64,000 bases of DNA from Apiosordaria backusii. Taxonomy: Eukaryota; Ascomycota; Sordariomycetes; Sordariales; Lasiosphaeriaceae. Location of the stretch: positions 372,001 to 436,000 of the forward strand of contig JAUKTV010000016.1 of NCBI GenBank assembly GCA_030549205.1. The letters are read 5' to 3'. Shown in pieces: positions 22,570 to 35,300 of the stretch; positions within the stretch are counted from its first letter, which is position 1; every line of letters begins with the position of its first letter. A program made the position numbers and the translations under genes. The notes below the pieces were generated by a model. That model did no database searches. It saw only the letters and a program-made list of their open reading frames with translations, and was not told the DNA's origin.

Positions 22570-25150
22570 AACTAACGCGCAATACGGATATGGGGTGGGG
22601 CGGGTGGTGGATAGGGGAAGCCTGTGTCGACTGGTGTACATCATGATGTGTGGTGTGTAGTGTGGGTTGGGGTTGGATTGGTCTGGATCATCCAGTCCCA
22701 GTTCCCGTACCCTCCTTTCCCCCTGGTTCGGGAGAGAGAAACTGTCGTGTCTGTCAAGTAACCTGTTGTGATTCAGTGGGCCGGCCCGAATCACCCAACA
22801 CTCACCGCACCCCTCCATTCGTTCCTTGCTTCATACTGTGTACACGAGGCGACTAGGCAAGCGGTCCCAGCAAAAAGAACTGGCACTTAACGGCCCGTGA
22901 GTTCTACTTGAAGCGCACTAGACCGGGGTAGGGTCGTTCGATCGATCACAGTCACAGATTACCTTGCTGCTGGATCAACTCTCTGAATGGATAAGGGACA
23001 GGTGTGTGATGTCAACTTGGTGTTTTTCCTCCTTTTTTTCTTGGATGGGGAGTGGAGAGAGGTGGTGACGAGTCCCGAAGTTCCGCCTAAAGAGGCCTTC
23101 TAGCGCGCCTTTTAACGCACAAGCTCTTTTTTTCTTTCTCGACACACATTGTTGTTAGCCTTGTCAGGGATAAAGTAACCGGTCTAGCCAGGGTGGGAAA
23201 ACTAGAAGGACCATGGAGGCTTTTTGTCCCGATTAGGAAATCTGTCATCACTTATGAGCCTCCTGGCGATGGAGACTGAGGGTGGGAGTGTAAAAAGATG
23301 GGCTGTACAATTGTCTGTTGTATGGAATCTCCTAGTGGTGTCGTGACAAAGTAAGCGGTGCCTTTTTCAGTTCAATGTGGGCCGCTAATGCAGAGATGTA
23401 CGACAAGCGTTTTGTGGCGTTGCTTGGACGTGTTCAGGGAGTCAGGAAGGGGTCGTGTTTTTTTCTTGGTCTTTTAGATACGGGCAAACCGGGAGAGCCG
23501 GCCGAGGGGGAAAGAGTCAGAGAGAGGGAAAGACAAAGAGTTCATCCATGGTTCGAGACGCAACGGATCCGGAGTTTTTACTGATTTTACTTGGGAGGAG
23601 GGTGAAATAAAGCGCCATGACCCTAGGCCAGGGAGATCGTGTCCGGGGAAAGGCCGGGAGGAATAAGGGAAGGGGGGCTTATAGACAAAAAGATAAACAA
23701 GGATAGACGGGATGTTCATTGCTGCTCTTTTTGGTGTTGCTGGGTCGTGTAAACGGGCATCGTTTTCCTCTCCTGGGACTGAAAATCACGGTCAAGTCCA
23801 GGTGAACCAGGCCAGGTTCGTCCGGCTCTGTCCATATCCAGCAATGCCATTCCTATTCTGTCGAGTAACACGAAGATGACAAAGTGATCTGTCACAATCC
23901 GAACATCGTACACAGACACACAACGAAACTTTGTGGCTTTTTGGGCAGAGCTTGGTTCCGGTTTCGCGGAAGCTGTGAGAGGGCGGGACGGGCCAGCCCA
24001 ACGATTCCTGCCGGGATTGGCGCGCCTCTAAACCGATCTCTTCACTTCATGCTCGTGTGAGATGGCGTTTATAAAAGGTCTGTGTTTTTGTATGAGTTTG
24101 GCTTTGGTGGTTGGTGGAGATCATGAGAGCTTTTCTTGTCTTCCCTTTATGGAATATTCGGCGCACGGAGGTTGCGCCCGAGGCCAAGCGAGTGTTGGAA
24201 GAGGATCGAAGAGTGTGTTGTACACACCTATGGACATCCAGGTGTTACATATATGTACGTTTGCGTTGTGATTCCGCGATTCGGTGGGCATGAGCTGAGA
24301 TTAAGTGACAGCGGCTCAGTCTTCCACGGCATCACACACCGCAAGGCCGGCCAGCGATGAAGGTTACATTGACGACCGACCGGTATGTCGGCTCACCGAG
24401 TTGTCTGCCCGCTTGAGCAGCGTAGGTAGCAGAGGAGCAGGCCCACCGGTTTCACTTCGGGACTCCTGCAAGTGAAATCACGATGCGGTTGATGAGACGA
24501 GTTTGCTGGGGTTGTGGCTTGGTGGGCCAAGAAGACTAGCTGGGTAGGCATGCGAATCTTTGCAATTCCTTAATTCTTGCAGCAAAGTGCTTAAGTGAAG
24601 TGTAACATGGCTCAAAATTAACCGGATCTGATCCGGACAGGTGGATGTCAGAATGTTGTGTAAGGTACGATGAGGAAGTCGGCCATTTGAGGGTGTGAAG
24701 AAGAGGGGCAGGAACGACGAGGGGGGCTTGAACATGATCTGCTCGGGTCTTGTCACAACTTATGCGCGCAATCCCACTTCCGTCATTCATCCGATCTTCA
24801 AGAGAGAGAAGAAAAGAAAAACGCCAAACAAAGAGCGCCGAGATTGTGCGAGGATGGCGGGTATCCCCTCGGCAAATGCTGAATTGTCTCCTAAGCCTGG
24901 TCTGGTTAGAGTAGCAGAAGACGTTGAGATTTTGCAACCTCTTGGCTACACAGAAGCGAACGTAACCTTGGACCGTTGAGGCCATATAACCCATAAATGG
25001 TAGGGGTCGCGTAGATTATCGCTTTCAATGGTCCCTTTTTGCCCATGACGGACTTGACAATGGGTTGTGTGAACAATGACAACATCACACTATGGGGTGT
25101 TTTGGTCTCATAACCCTCGGAGTATGCTCATCGGAATCGTTCCCGCCAGA
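22570..25150. other. Gene-poor region downstream of vip1
   Basis: About 2.6 kb with no supported gene. The start carries the vip1 3' untranslated region, rich in TGTGG. Open frames up to about 150 codons occur on both strands but lack domain signals, good start context or matching splice sites. No inverted repeats or transposon ends were seen. Confidence 0.5.
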
Positions 25151-25159
25151 CGTTCATAA

Positions 25160-26235
25160 CTAGCCAAAACTTGGTTTCGATGTCGTGGCGCACAGGTCAA
25201 GAACGATGCAAAGGTCTCCAGGATGTCCCGCGTCAAGATGGTGTGTTTGGGTAAACGTCAGTGCACATTCGGTTGCCGGCAAGTCGAGGCTGTTGAGATG
25301 ACCATGACGACACGCAAACATATCTTTTTGTCCTGATCTTTTACTGTTGTTTGACCCGTCTGCTTCGCTTAATGGGTGATGCAAGTGTACGACATAACAT
25401 TGCGCGGCAGATGAGATCCGGGGTCGGCCAGCTTTGCGTTGATCGGAGGGTCCATGGGTTCACCGAGAGTTCCCGAGGCGTCTGATGTTGCCGGTCTGCA
25501 GAGGCTGATTGCAGCGCAAGATCCAGTGACACCCGCCAGGTACAGATCGCCGAAGTGCCCACTCGCATGAAACTGATTTGAATGTTGAGCAAACCGACCG
25601 CTGATGAGCTTCTGCGGCTCTGATATGCCTCCCACACAGTAGTGGTGACTTGCAATGGCCGATTCCCACAAACAGTCCTTGTCTGGTCCCCCATTGCCCA
25701 TTTGCACGACTGTGCCTTCATGAATGCAAAAATAGGGCAGCGGTGCTCCTTGGCGAATCCCGTTCCTGAAGGTTTGATATCGTGAAGTTGGTGAGCGCAT
25801 AGACCAAGTTGCTGCATGAGGGTCCCTGGAACTGGTCGCATGTGTTCGAAGTCAGCAGAGCGGCAAGGTTATCGCCAATTGGCCAGAGAATGGCCGCCTT
25901 TTGGGCTGCATCCAGCGGGATGATCACTTCTGTGCATGGGGGAAACGCAAGGCCGACGGGAGACCGGGTTGTTGACAGGCACCATGTTCACGACCATGTT
26001 GCTGGCGCGCTTTGATGAAGCCATCACGCCCACCCATATGATTGATGTCTTGTCAGTTGGCTCGGAGATGAGCGGGACACAAGGGATGATGCCTCGAAGC
26101 CATGGCAGCTCTATTTCTTTCAGGTCCCCCACTTGGTCATCCCACGGCGAAATGGAAGTCCCGTCACTCGTCAAGACAGGGATTCAAGCGGAGGAGCTGT
26201 CTCGAAGGTCTTATATGATGTCTGAGGTCATGTCG
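25160..26235 (-). pseudogene. Possible decayed protein gene with several frame breaks
   Basis: The minus strand shows a series of protein-like segments that pass from one frame to another. The first runs from about 26175 to 25945 (LKEIELPWLRGIIPCVPL, then VGVMASSKRASNMVVNMVPV). A second follows from about 25950 to 25770 (AFPPCTEVIIPLDAAQKA, then CDQFQGPSCSNLVYALTNF). A third follows from about 25780 to 25369 (GAPLPYFCIHEG, CLWESAIASHHYCVGG, QFHASGHFGDLYLAG). A fourth may run from about 25310 to 25160. Stops lie upstream (near 26190 and 26212). No GT..AG pairs were found that join the pieces neatly, so point or indel decay is the simplest reading. I do not recognise the family, and other frames are also open in parts, so this is tentative. 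Confidence 0.3.
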
Positions 26236-28800
26236 CCCGGTGAGAGAAGAGTTGACGTTGGGGCACCCACCGCTTATGCCTGGAGGCTAGTTCGGCACTA
26301 CTCCGTCGCTCCTAGCGCTAGAAGGCCGCCAGAAAATTCCTCCCCGGGGGCCCCTGACCCTGACCCTTCCGGTGGGCCGGCTTCAGGCTGCGCATCACTC
26401 GCAGGGCTGTCGAAGCCGACTTGACAGGCTTCCATTGACAGTCAGCATGAATAGATGGTCTGACACTCCACCAAGCTGGGAATGGTGAAGCATTTAGGAA
26501 AATCAGCGCTGCATACCGAGATCGCCCTAGAGGCTTGGGCAGTTCGTCTGATCTAACGACGGAGGCACCAGGCCAGTCAGCTGTGGGTATCCAAAGGCAG
26601 CTTGCATCTGCAAAGAGAGAGTCCGCATATGGGTGGTAATTAAGATATCAAATTTTAGGATCGGATTCCGACTTCCCCGTTCGATTCAATGTCGCTGATG
26701 TCGCGGCTGCGGCGCAGGCAATCCCCCGCGACGCGGGATAGGGTCGAGAGAGCGACAGCAGCAAGACGACCAACGCGGGAGCTGCTGACCATCTACGGGA
26801 TGATGCCTTGTCATGATGGCGGCGAGCGGTGAAGATGGCGGGTGTTGTGAAACCACAGTATTCTGTTTGATACAGGAATCAACAAGACGGTGAAGTTTTG
26901 GACAGCTTGGATATCGTGAGTTGGGAGGGGTAGTTTTAGGTTGCAAAGCCGAGGTCATAGGAGGGGAACGAGCCTCAGCCTGGCCTGTCACGTGTAATAT
27001 TCATATTACTATTATCTGGAGCTTGACATCATTTCACTGATTGTTCTTGAGCATCAACCGCATCCGTTTTTCTTCATGTCCGGACCACATCGAGCACCGC
27101 GCATCCTGATGAAGGAGTTCAGAAACGAAACTATTCAGGGAGGATGAGTTGGCCCCCCGACATGGGAAAAGGATCAACACTCTGCTTCGTACCGCTCACA
27201 TTATCACAGTCTTTTGGTGTACGTACATACATCCTCCAGGTTACCGCTTTCCCACCCCCGCTATGCCTCAACGGCTATTACCCGTCTTCATCAGGCTCTG
27301 GTGTGGTATATTCGTCACGCTCGTGCTTTCGTGCTCTTTCGGCTTGGAGCTTGTCTTCCCCGAAACACCATGCAAGGTACCCGCCAGACAGCGTTTGACA
27401 GCTCTCTAGTGTTTGTAACACGCCATGGCATGACATCGGTAAGATCGAGTCACTCATCTGCCTTATTTTCGAGTGCGTATTCACCATTAGACGGGGGAAG
27501 GCTTCAACCGAACGCCTCATGCGATCTGTTTGCCTGCCTCTCTCCATCCCTTGCACGCGAACACCGAGGAGACTGGTGAAGCAGGATGGCTGCTGAATGA
27601 CTGCTCTCCCAAAGTCGTGTCCTGTTTGGATCTCCAATGGTTCTTTTATTGAGAGAAACCGCAGGCAGGAAACAGGAAGAACCAAGGTTTACGGCTAAAC
27701 CCTTCGATATAGGACTCTGATATACCCCCTCTAACAGGCCAAAGTTCGCCAGAAGAAGATGGGTCGTCCTTTGGTCGTGCACGCAAGGGGGCCGTAACAG
27801 GAAACCCACACGGACCCACTGACAGGGGCATCCTGGCTACCGATGACCAGTGCAGTTGTACCAGCTTCTTTTGGCTGTGGCGCCTCTGCGTCCGCACACC
27901 ATCGCCAGCACGCAGTCGAACGGTCGACGGAGAGTGGGAGAATGGCTTTGAGAGAGCTTCGGTTGGGACCCTTGGCTGGCTCCGCACCGCCTGTCACGCT
28001 TTGGGTGACATGGGTCCTTCAACCCAGAGGAGCGGCGTGTGAATTGATACCCGCCCTAGGTGCGATCGCTCTACACCCCCTCGCAGCAGCGAGTGCCAAT
28101 CACACTGGGTACTGTACACCCATCCACTGGCATTCTCAGATGCCATACTTGCATCTTATCACTCTGTTCCCTGCCCCTGCTTGCCCATCAGCAGTTTTTC
28201 TGCTCATCTACTATCCATCATGTTCGGCTCGGTTGGCAAGGTCCTGCTGCCGCGGTCCACTTACACGTCAAAGCAGCCCCCCGCGAACCAGTCTAGGGCT
28301 TCCCCCAAGACTAGAGATCACAGGCCGTACCAGGGTAGGGGGTGTAGACTAAACTGAGGAAATCTGTCGAGCGTACGTCTTTCAGTCTCCTCACAAACAG
28401 GGACGACTTCCCGTAGCCCACTTGCTCTCGTCCTGGATTCCCTCATCCATGCCGATTCCCCCCTTGCTCGGCAACCGGAAAGGCCCTTTTCATGCCGTTG
28501 GAGCTTTGCGTATGACTGGGTCCGTCCTCAGCTTCTCTTTGGCTCGCCGTAAGAGAACCAAACCGTCAAGGAAAGCGTGTCCGACTAGAGTTGTCAATCA
28601 ATACCAGGCCTCCACTTTTGACGTCTGCGCAACAGCACAAAAGGCCGTCGTCCCCGTTTACATCCGCACCTCGACCACACAGTATATGCTTTACAACTCA
28701 GACACTTCCTGCCACACCTTGCGTCCGTTTGACAAGCAAACAACACTCGGCCAACACTTGACCTGTCCTTTCTGTCACTCTCAAACCTTGTGACTCGAAG
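26236..28800. other. Gene-poor region upstream of the small Cys-rich gene
   Basis: About 2.6 kb with no supported gene. A pyrimidine tract ending in TTTGCAG on the minus strand near 26609 resembles an acceptor site but has no coding partner. The last few hundred bases probably form the distal promoter of the gene starting at 29235. Confidence 0.45.
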
Positions 28801-28830
28801 TACATCATCGCCAGTACTTTGTTCGCCGTG

Positions 28831-28838
28831 TATATAAG
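28831..28838 (+). promoter_or_regulatory. Candidate TATA box of the small Cys-rich protein gene
   Basis: The octamer TATATAAG lies about 400 bases upstream of the ATG at 29235 and precedes a pyrimidine-rich leader (about 28845-29019). A likely leader intron at 29020-29095 has donor GTGAGT, branch site ACTAACAC and acceptor GCCAG. Box, leader and intron line up in the right order for a spliced 5' untranslated region. Confidence 0.35.
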
Positions 28839-29019
28839 CCTTGGTCTCTTCGATCACATTGAACAACTCTCTCGGCCTCAAACCCAACACTTACCCGCCA
28901 GCGGAACAAAAAAAGCCCACAGCAACAACAGCCCAGCTAAACCTCTTTACCATCCATATCATCCATCCAACCTTGGGATTCAGAAGCTCATCTTGTACTC
29001 GGCTCTTCGCTCTCCATTG

Positions 29020-29095
29020 GTGAGTGCGGTGTCGTAACTCAATCTGCTGGGGACCCTCTCAGTGACGCCCGAGGTTTGGCACTAACACGCGCCAG
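29020..29095 (+). other. Probable 5' untranslated-region intron
   Basis: A 76-nt segment with donor GTGAGT, branch site CTAAC (about 29082) and acceptor CCAG, all good fungal consensus, between a candidate TATA box and the small Cys-rich open frame. It has no coding role. Confidence 0.45.
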
Positions 29096-29234
29096 ACCCT
29101 AGCTTTTTTCCTATTTCAGCACCACTCGCAGGACCTCTCGCAATCTCGGCGGCCCCCCTTTTTGACCTCGGCACGCAAACGACGTCGATTGTCCCTGTTT
29201 TCACGAATTCAAGGCAGAAAAACGCATCGGCAAG

Positions 29235-29399
29235 ATGGCGCTCTCTACGCACTGCGTTCACGTATTCCAGATGATCAAGGCGGATAACACTTTGATCGAA
29301 TGGACGTGCCATTTGTGCCACTCGGGACCCCACTGGTGGATCTATGAATGCCGGTACTGCAAGATCCACACGTGTCGTGCCTGCATGGATGGAGCCTAG
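29235..29399 (+). CDS. Small Cys-rich, probably zinc-binding protein (54 residues)
   Basis: This open frame is only 54 codons. After a start context AAGATGG it shows a strongly ordered pattern: C29-x2-C32, then GPHWWIYECRYC with C42-x2-C45, then C50-x2-C53 near the C-terminus, with His and Trp between. Three CxxC pairs with aromatic spacing are typical of a compact zinc ribbon or double zinc knuckle. I recall similar tiny proteins with a CHLCHSGPHW core in Sordariomycete genomes, but cannot name a function. It stands alone in about 13 kb without other convincing genes, preceded by a TATA-like box and a leader intron. A candidate role would be protein or nucleic acid binding; this is inference. 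The frame ends in TAG with no sign of further exons. Confidence 0.6.
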   Translation: MALSTHCVHVFQMIKADNTLIEWTCHLCHSGPHWWIYECRYCKIHTCRACMDGA

Positions 29400-32300
29400 G
29401 AAGGGCCCCTTGTGCCTGGCACCAGGTTGAGCGGCACCCTTGGATCTTGGTTGCGTATCTGTGTGGTGTGCGTGTGTGAAAGAGGGAGGGGTTGAAGACT
29501 GGCCGCCGCGGTTGGCTTTGATGTCGTCGAAGTGCAGGTAAGTTGCAGCAACAGAACCAGAGTGCTACCTTGGGTCCCGCGCTCAGACGCACCCATCATC
29601 GTCCAGTGACGTGCCTTCCCGCCTCTCGCCCGAGAGACACCCACCGGCAGGGCGGACAACCCCCAAGCCAGAGCAGCCCCCCTGGGCTTCCCAGGGTTTA
29701 ACCAGCGCCGCAAGGGAGCATTGAGAGCCGAGGGGGAGGGGTGGTGGCAGGACTGCGCTTCAGTGAGTCGCAATCGGCCCAATCCCTTTGCTCGCGGCAA
29801 AAACACCCAATTGTCCTTGTCGTTTGCGTCACCGGGACTCTAAGGGCCGTTTGGAGCTAACTGAGGAGCGAATAGTTGGCCCTGACCCTTCATTTTTTTT
29901 CCCCTTGCAACGGTAGCCAAACGGGAAACGGACGGAAAGCAGCAACAGACGAGCGGGAGGGTTCGATATTTGGCAAAGACCGACGACATGCATCGCAAAC
30001 GAGTCCACCCCGCTATCCGGGCTATGGCCATGTCTCTCCCAGAAATGGAATTGTCCTCCGAAAGACCTCGACACGATCGTACATTTGCGAAACCGCCGTC
30101 TTTTTTTGTCGAAGCATTGGTACCCGGTCACCGCCTGGACACGACTGTTACAACCGATGACGGTTCGATCGTGGAACAGTGGGAACCCGGCCTGCCCTGC
30201 AGGAACCCGGCCTGTCTTTTTCTGGGGGGTTGTCACGAGAGCGGGCAGAGTGGGTCCAGTCCGCTGTCGTGGATTCACCAGGGTTTTGGCCTGCTGCGCT
30301 AACCTGGCAGCCCTGGGCTGTCACGGATAACCCTCCTCCCCTCTTTGAGACCTCACTTACACCACACACACACACACACACACACACACCCACCATACAA
30401 CACGCACCAAGCTCATTCTGCTTCCCAACTTTGGTCAAATTTCAGCTTTTCTCGGCATCTCGGTTCAGCCTCTTATTTTTTCTCTTCTAACCGAGTACAT
30501 TTTCTCCTCATTATTTTTCATGTAATACCCTGCAAGGAACGGCAGGACCACGTTCGCTGCGCTGAGGTAAAATTTACTCGGGTTTTCTTTCTGTGTTTGT
30601 TCACTTCAAGGAGTTTTTTCCGGCAAAGGCAAGGGATGGATGGATGGATGGAAGGGGGTGTGGATGCAAGACAGAGAGAAAAGAGACGGGACATGACAAA
30701 CGGCGGTGACGGGATACCAAACGGGGAATCTTGCCATGATTTTTGCTTTTCTCCTTTTTCTTGCTTCTGAAAGGCGTTTTCCTTTCCACAAATTAGACAG
30801 GTACTTTTAGACGGGGGGGGTTGGATGGGTGGTTGGGAATTATGATATTACGGAAAAGAAAAGAACGGAGATGGAATTTATACTACACAGTATAGGAAGG
30901 GATTTTTAGACCAGAGGCAAATGGATTTCTCTGGTTTTTTTTCTGTCTATTGCTGTCATGCCTTTCACTTCGCCCTTTCTGGTAGCGCACCTTTTTCTTT
31001 TACTTTCCTTTTTGTTTTCTCCTTGGGAGCGGCATTTTCATGAGAAAAGAAATTCTTATCATCAAACTTACCTACCTTTTTCGCGAGTGACCCCCATTTA
31101 AAACCGATTTCGTGTCTTTGATGATATCACACTAGGTCCCCCCGGCCCTCAGACTCTTATCATCGCGATCGAGGCCCCCACATTGCCTCGTTTGCCTGAT
31201 ATACTCCTGACCGCTACAAAGTTGGGGGCGTGAGGCTTTGGACAGTTGTCAACTCGGAATCTCTTCGGCTTGTCGATTTTGGGCTTTTGAGTGACAGGTC
31301 ACACAGACTCAGCTCGGTAGGTTCCAAAACAGCAAAAGTCTCAAAGACCGGATCGGAGAGATTCTCAGACAAGACACTCAGGATAGAGAGTGACAGGTCA
31401 CACAAACACCCGAGACGTACAAACACACCGAGTCGTTTTGGTTGTCTGGGAATGTGACCTGGGCTGTGTCTTGACCTGAACGCCTGGGGGGGGCTCGGAC
31501 CGAGGGAAACCAAAAGACGCAACGACTGCCCTGATCGTGTTCGTTGAATATGAGAGATCGGTGCAAACCTTTCTCTCACACCTGTGTGACTCGGATGGCT
31601 TCTGTGGATCCTCCGCCGCCTGGCCTGTAGGGTAGATAAAATTCAATCCCTGACGCTCATGCTACTGGGAAGACCATTACACAGAGTTATTTCTTTCTTG
31701 TCTCTTGTTTTTTTAGAAAATAAAAATACAAAGTTGAGTAGGTCATGTGCTACGCGGCTTGAAGAGCGATGACTTTGTTGGCAAAGGCTCTCACAAGCGA
31801 GTATCTCGGCCCGCTGGTCGGTGTCTCGTCGTACATACGAAGACAGGGCACGGGATTTCCATCTTTTTTTTCTGGGCACGGGAAGACTTGCTAATCTTTT
31901 TTCTCGTGACTGTGACTGACTTGTGTGATGCGTCGTTGCTGCGTGGTCTTTCCTAGGTGGCGGCAGGGAACTGAAAAAGCTGTCAAGTCACATGCGCTTC
32001 ATCGGTTTGCTCCCTCACAGTTACAGGAAACAGGCAGGTGTTCAGGCAGTATAGTGTACGGATACTGTGTAACATGCAAGAACGGCACTGGGATTCAGGG
32101 ATAGCAGGAGCAGAGATCATCTCATGTGAGTTTCCTTATTTTTACAGCCGCTCCGGTTTCCCAGACGGAGGTAAGAAGCAGGGAAAAAAGAGCAAGACGG
32201 GCGGAATTCTTTCCTTACTTCCCCTGCCTTCCGTTTGTGACTCTTTTTCTGGAGGGGCCATGCTCGGCGGGAATAGGAACTCTTGTACACAAAAGCACAA

Positions 32301-35300
32301 ACTTTATATACCTACCTACCTAGATATGCCGCGTGTCAAAATCCCGGCGGAAAGGGCGCTTGTCGTCAGCTTGTTATTAAGCTCTTTAGTGTTTTGTGCA
32401 ACTGTGCGACGCTCAACGTTGCTTGTTCAACGGCAAGAGGGATCGACCCCAACGCAACCTTGCCTGTATCAAGTACACGTCCGTTTATCCGAAGGAACCA
32501 GCTTCCCAAAGTTGTTGTGTTACGTCGCGGAGGTACGGGATGTGGGAACGTTGCTGGGGGTAGGTGCCAAAGAAATAATTTACGAGTATCAAACAAAAGT
32601 CAGACTCGCAAGATTGACGACGCCTCGGTTCGTTTGATTTGGTCGTTGCACATGAAGTTTGAAAAGTGTGATGAGATCTCTTTTTTGATCGGCTGTAAGA
32701 AGAGCTTCTAGCCGAGGGCCGGGTCAGGAAGAAGGAGGTGTGTGAATGAAGAGACCAGGCATCAGTTAAGGTTCTTCTTGCTTGCGGTGCCGGGGAGGGG
32801 TCACCGCCCCTCACCTTTCCCACCATATGGGCGTGATGCATGCGCAAATTTTCTGGTTTTTGCGCCCCAATCCCATACGTCGAGGGAAAAGCGACAGGTC
32901 GCTGTGAGTGGGTGGGCGGCCCAAAAAGAAAAGGTTGCGGTATGTCCAATCACAAGCAGTTGATGAGCCATAAGTTTGCAGTCAGAAAGACCTATCCACC
33001 GCTCCAGGTGTTCGACTATGTGATACTTGTCGAATTCCTGTGAAGCTACCTAGCTACAATCCCCAGCCTGAACGGTTCTTGGCTGACACTGTTGGATCAG
33101 GGCACTTTCAGACTTCACACTCTCGAAAGGCTTGAGCGTCGGTAGTTGTTCTCGAAGACAGTTGTGCGGGCCGTTGACTCCATCCGAGCAATCCCATATC
33201 CATTACATCGATCTCCCGCAACGCTAGACCTGGCGGCATTGTTAGTGTGGACTGCCCACCGTCTGAAACTACGCTAGCAGGGCGGCATGTGACAAGCCAA
33301 GCTGTTAGCTTCCACGTATACACTACACTAACAGCACGACGGCGCCGGAATCACAAAGGATCAAAGATGATGGCTACCTTTTCAGGTTCAAGTTGCAGGC
33401 GCTAACCCCGATCCGCCCGAACCTGCCGCGCCGAGTCCAGGCCGATTGGTTTCCGGATCCTGTCCATCGACTGACAAGAGACGCCGGAGGAATCTCCGAA
33501 GATTTGTGAGTCGATTCGCTTCGCCAGGTCCAGGGTGCCCATGGAGCCAGACGTTTTCGCGGCGTTTGATAAAATTCGACAACACTTTGACGATGTGATG
33601 ACTTCGTGGGCGGCTGTCGATAGCGGATTTGCCCGGACGCCGAGGACGACCTGCACCTGAAATCTCGGTCCTTCATGCTCTTTGTTAGGGTTCCAGTCCA
33701 CGCCAAGCCCAACAGGGGTGTCTGCCCAATGCTCGTGATCTCCAGCTCCATGAACACGGAGGAGCAAAGTTCAGACGGTCATACTCTCCCGGTTTTGCCT
33801 TCGTGGGGGTGGCTCGGGCATATCCGCACCAAGACTCCATGGGTTACCGCTTCTGGTAATAACCTCGTCGAACTAGCTTCGCAGTCAATGTGATGACCAG
33901 GGCAGCCTTGGCGCTTGTGACGCACCAAGGCGCATGTGGCATTAGCGTTCATGTTGAAAGCTCCGTGAGGAACAATCGACTGGTCGGACATGCAAATGAC
34001 TTCATGTATGTGCAGAACAGACACCCTCCACAACTGTTGAGAAGGTATCTGCTGGGAGATTGTGTGTAGTGTACATGGTCAGCTGCGAGTCGTGGGGGTC
34101 CATTGGTCATGTGCTTGCGAAGAGACGTATGTCCTGCCTCTCGTCAACATATCACCATGCACTGGGTGATGTGATATGCTCACCGCATATTGCTAAAGAA
34201 GTAGGATGAATCACAAGGGTTGGGAGGTTCCCAGATGTCTTCCAAGTAGACACTTAGTTCCCAGAAGTAGCTCACAACCAAACCTGGCTGGCTCACACAT
34301 GGCATCGCCTTCTGAACCCTTTACCACGAGCATCAGTGCTTCACTTTGTTGCCTGCCGCCTCTACCACACTGTTGTGATCCTATTGAGATAGCATTGGGG
34401 AATTGGAGATACTGCGGGGTAGGTGAGTGAGCGCGGGGTAGCTTGGGTTTCGGCGTTGTTGGAGGTGCAGCCATCAAGGTGCTAGATATAAAACACGAAA
34501 TAATAGTTGCGATAGACGGCGCAAGGTTTGCTTTTCCTCCCACACCGAGCTTGCGATCTTTTCAAAACAATACATTTTACCATTCCAGTTGGAATGACAC
34601 CATCGATTTTCAATAGGCCAAGACTCGCTCGGCAGTTGCTCAGCCCTATCAGGGGTTCCCCGCAAAATACCCCACATCAAACCGGCAAGACCCGCGTTGC
34701 CGTCATTGACCAGGGAATGCTGACCTTTTCTCTTTCCACCATGAGTCCCAAGTTCCAACACTTTCCAGTTCATGACTGGGCAACTATACCGACGCTTCCG
34801 AGACACCAGTATCACACGAATCGTTCTGAAACCGCGAAAATGCCTTCATCACCTCCGCCGTCACGACTGGACTATGCTGCCTTCACCGGCGCTGAAGATC
34901 GATGGCTTGTCGATCCCCCACCCTACCGGCCGGCCAGGCTGACCAAAGAGCCCACAGATAGGCAATGATGAGGAACGTGGCCTGGTTCTCATCATCGTAC
35001 GTGTTCGGAGCTCCGCCAATGCCTCACAGTTCTGCGCTTGTATGCGGTGGTTCTCTGTGTGTCTGGCTGGTCATACAGCCCAGCGTCTATGATGACGAGG
35101 CTGAGAAATTTCTGCCAATCAATCACGTACAAATGGAAGGGGATTTCAATCTTTTGGCTCAACGAGGGTACTGCTCCCCGGGTTTACACATGCTGTGTTA
35201 CCTCCGAAGAAGGATTCCAAGACACCTCGGGTTTGCGGCTCACATGTGGCGTGGCTGTTTCGTACCTCCCTTGCGCACCCCAATCCCCTGCAGTTCATAG

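Noticed and set aside
26641..26770. Possible tRNA-like GTTCGATTC box near 26679
   Set aside because: I could not form a matching acceptor stem, D-arm or A box around it.
28422..28793. 123-codon frame upstream of the small Cys-rich gene
   Set aside because: No recognisable domain, located in what appears to be promoter DNA just before the TATA-like box.
30345..30770. 141-codon frame over the CA microsatellite
   Set aside because: Its His-Thr repeat is simply the translated (CA)n tract; the remainder has no protein character.
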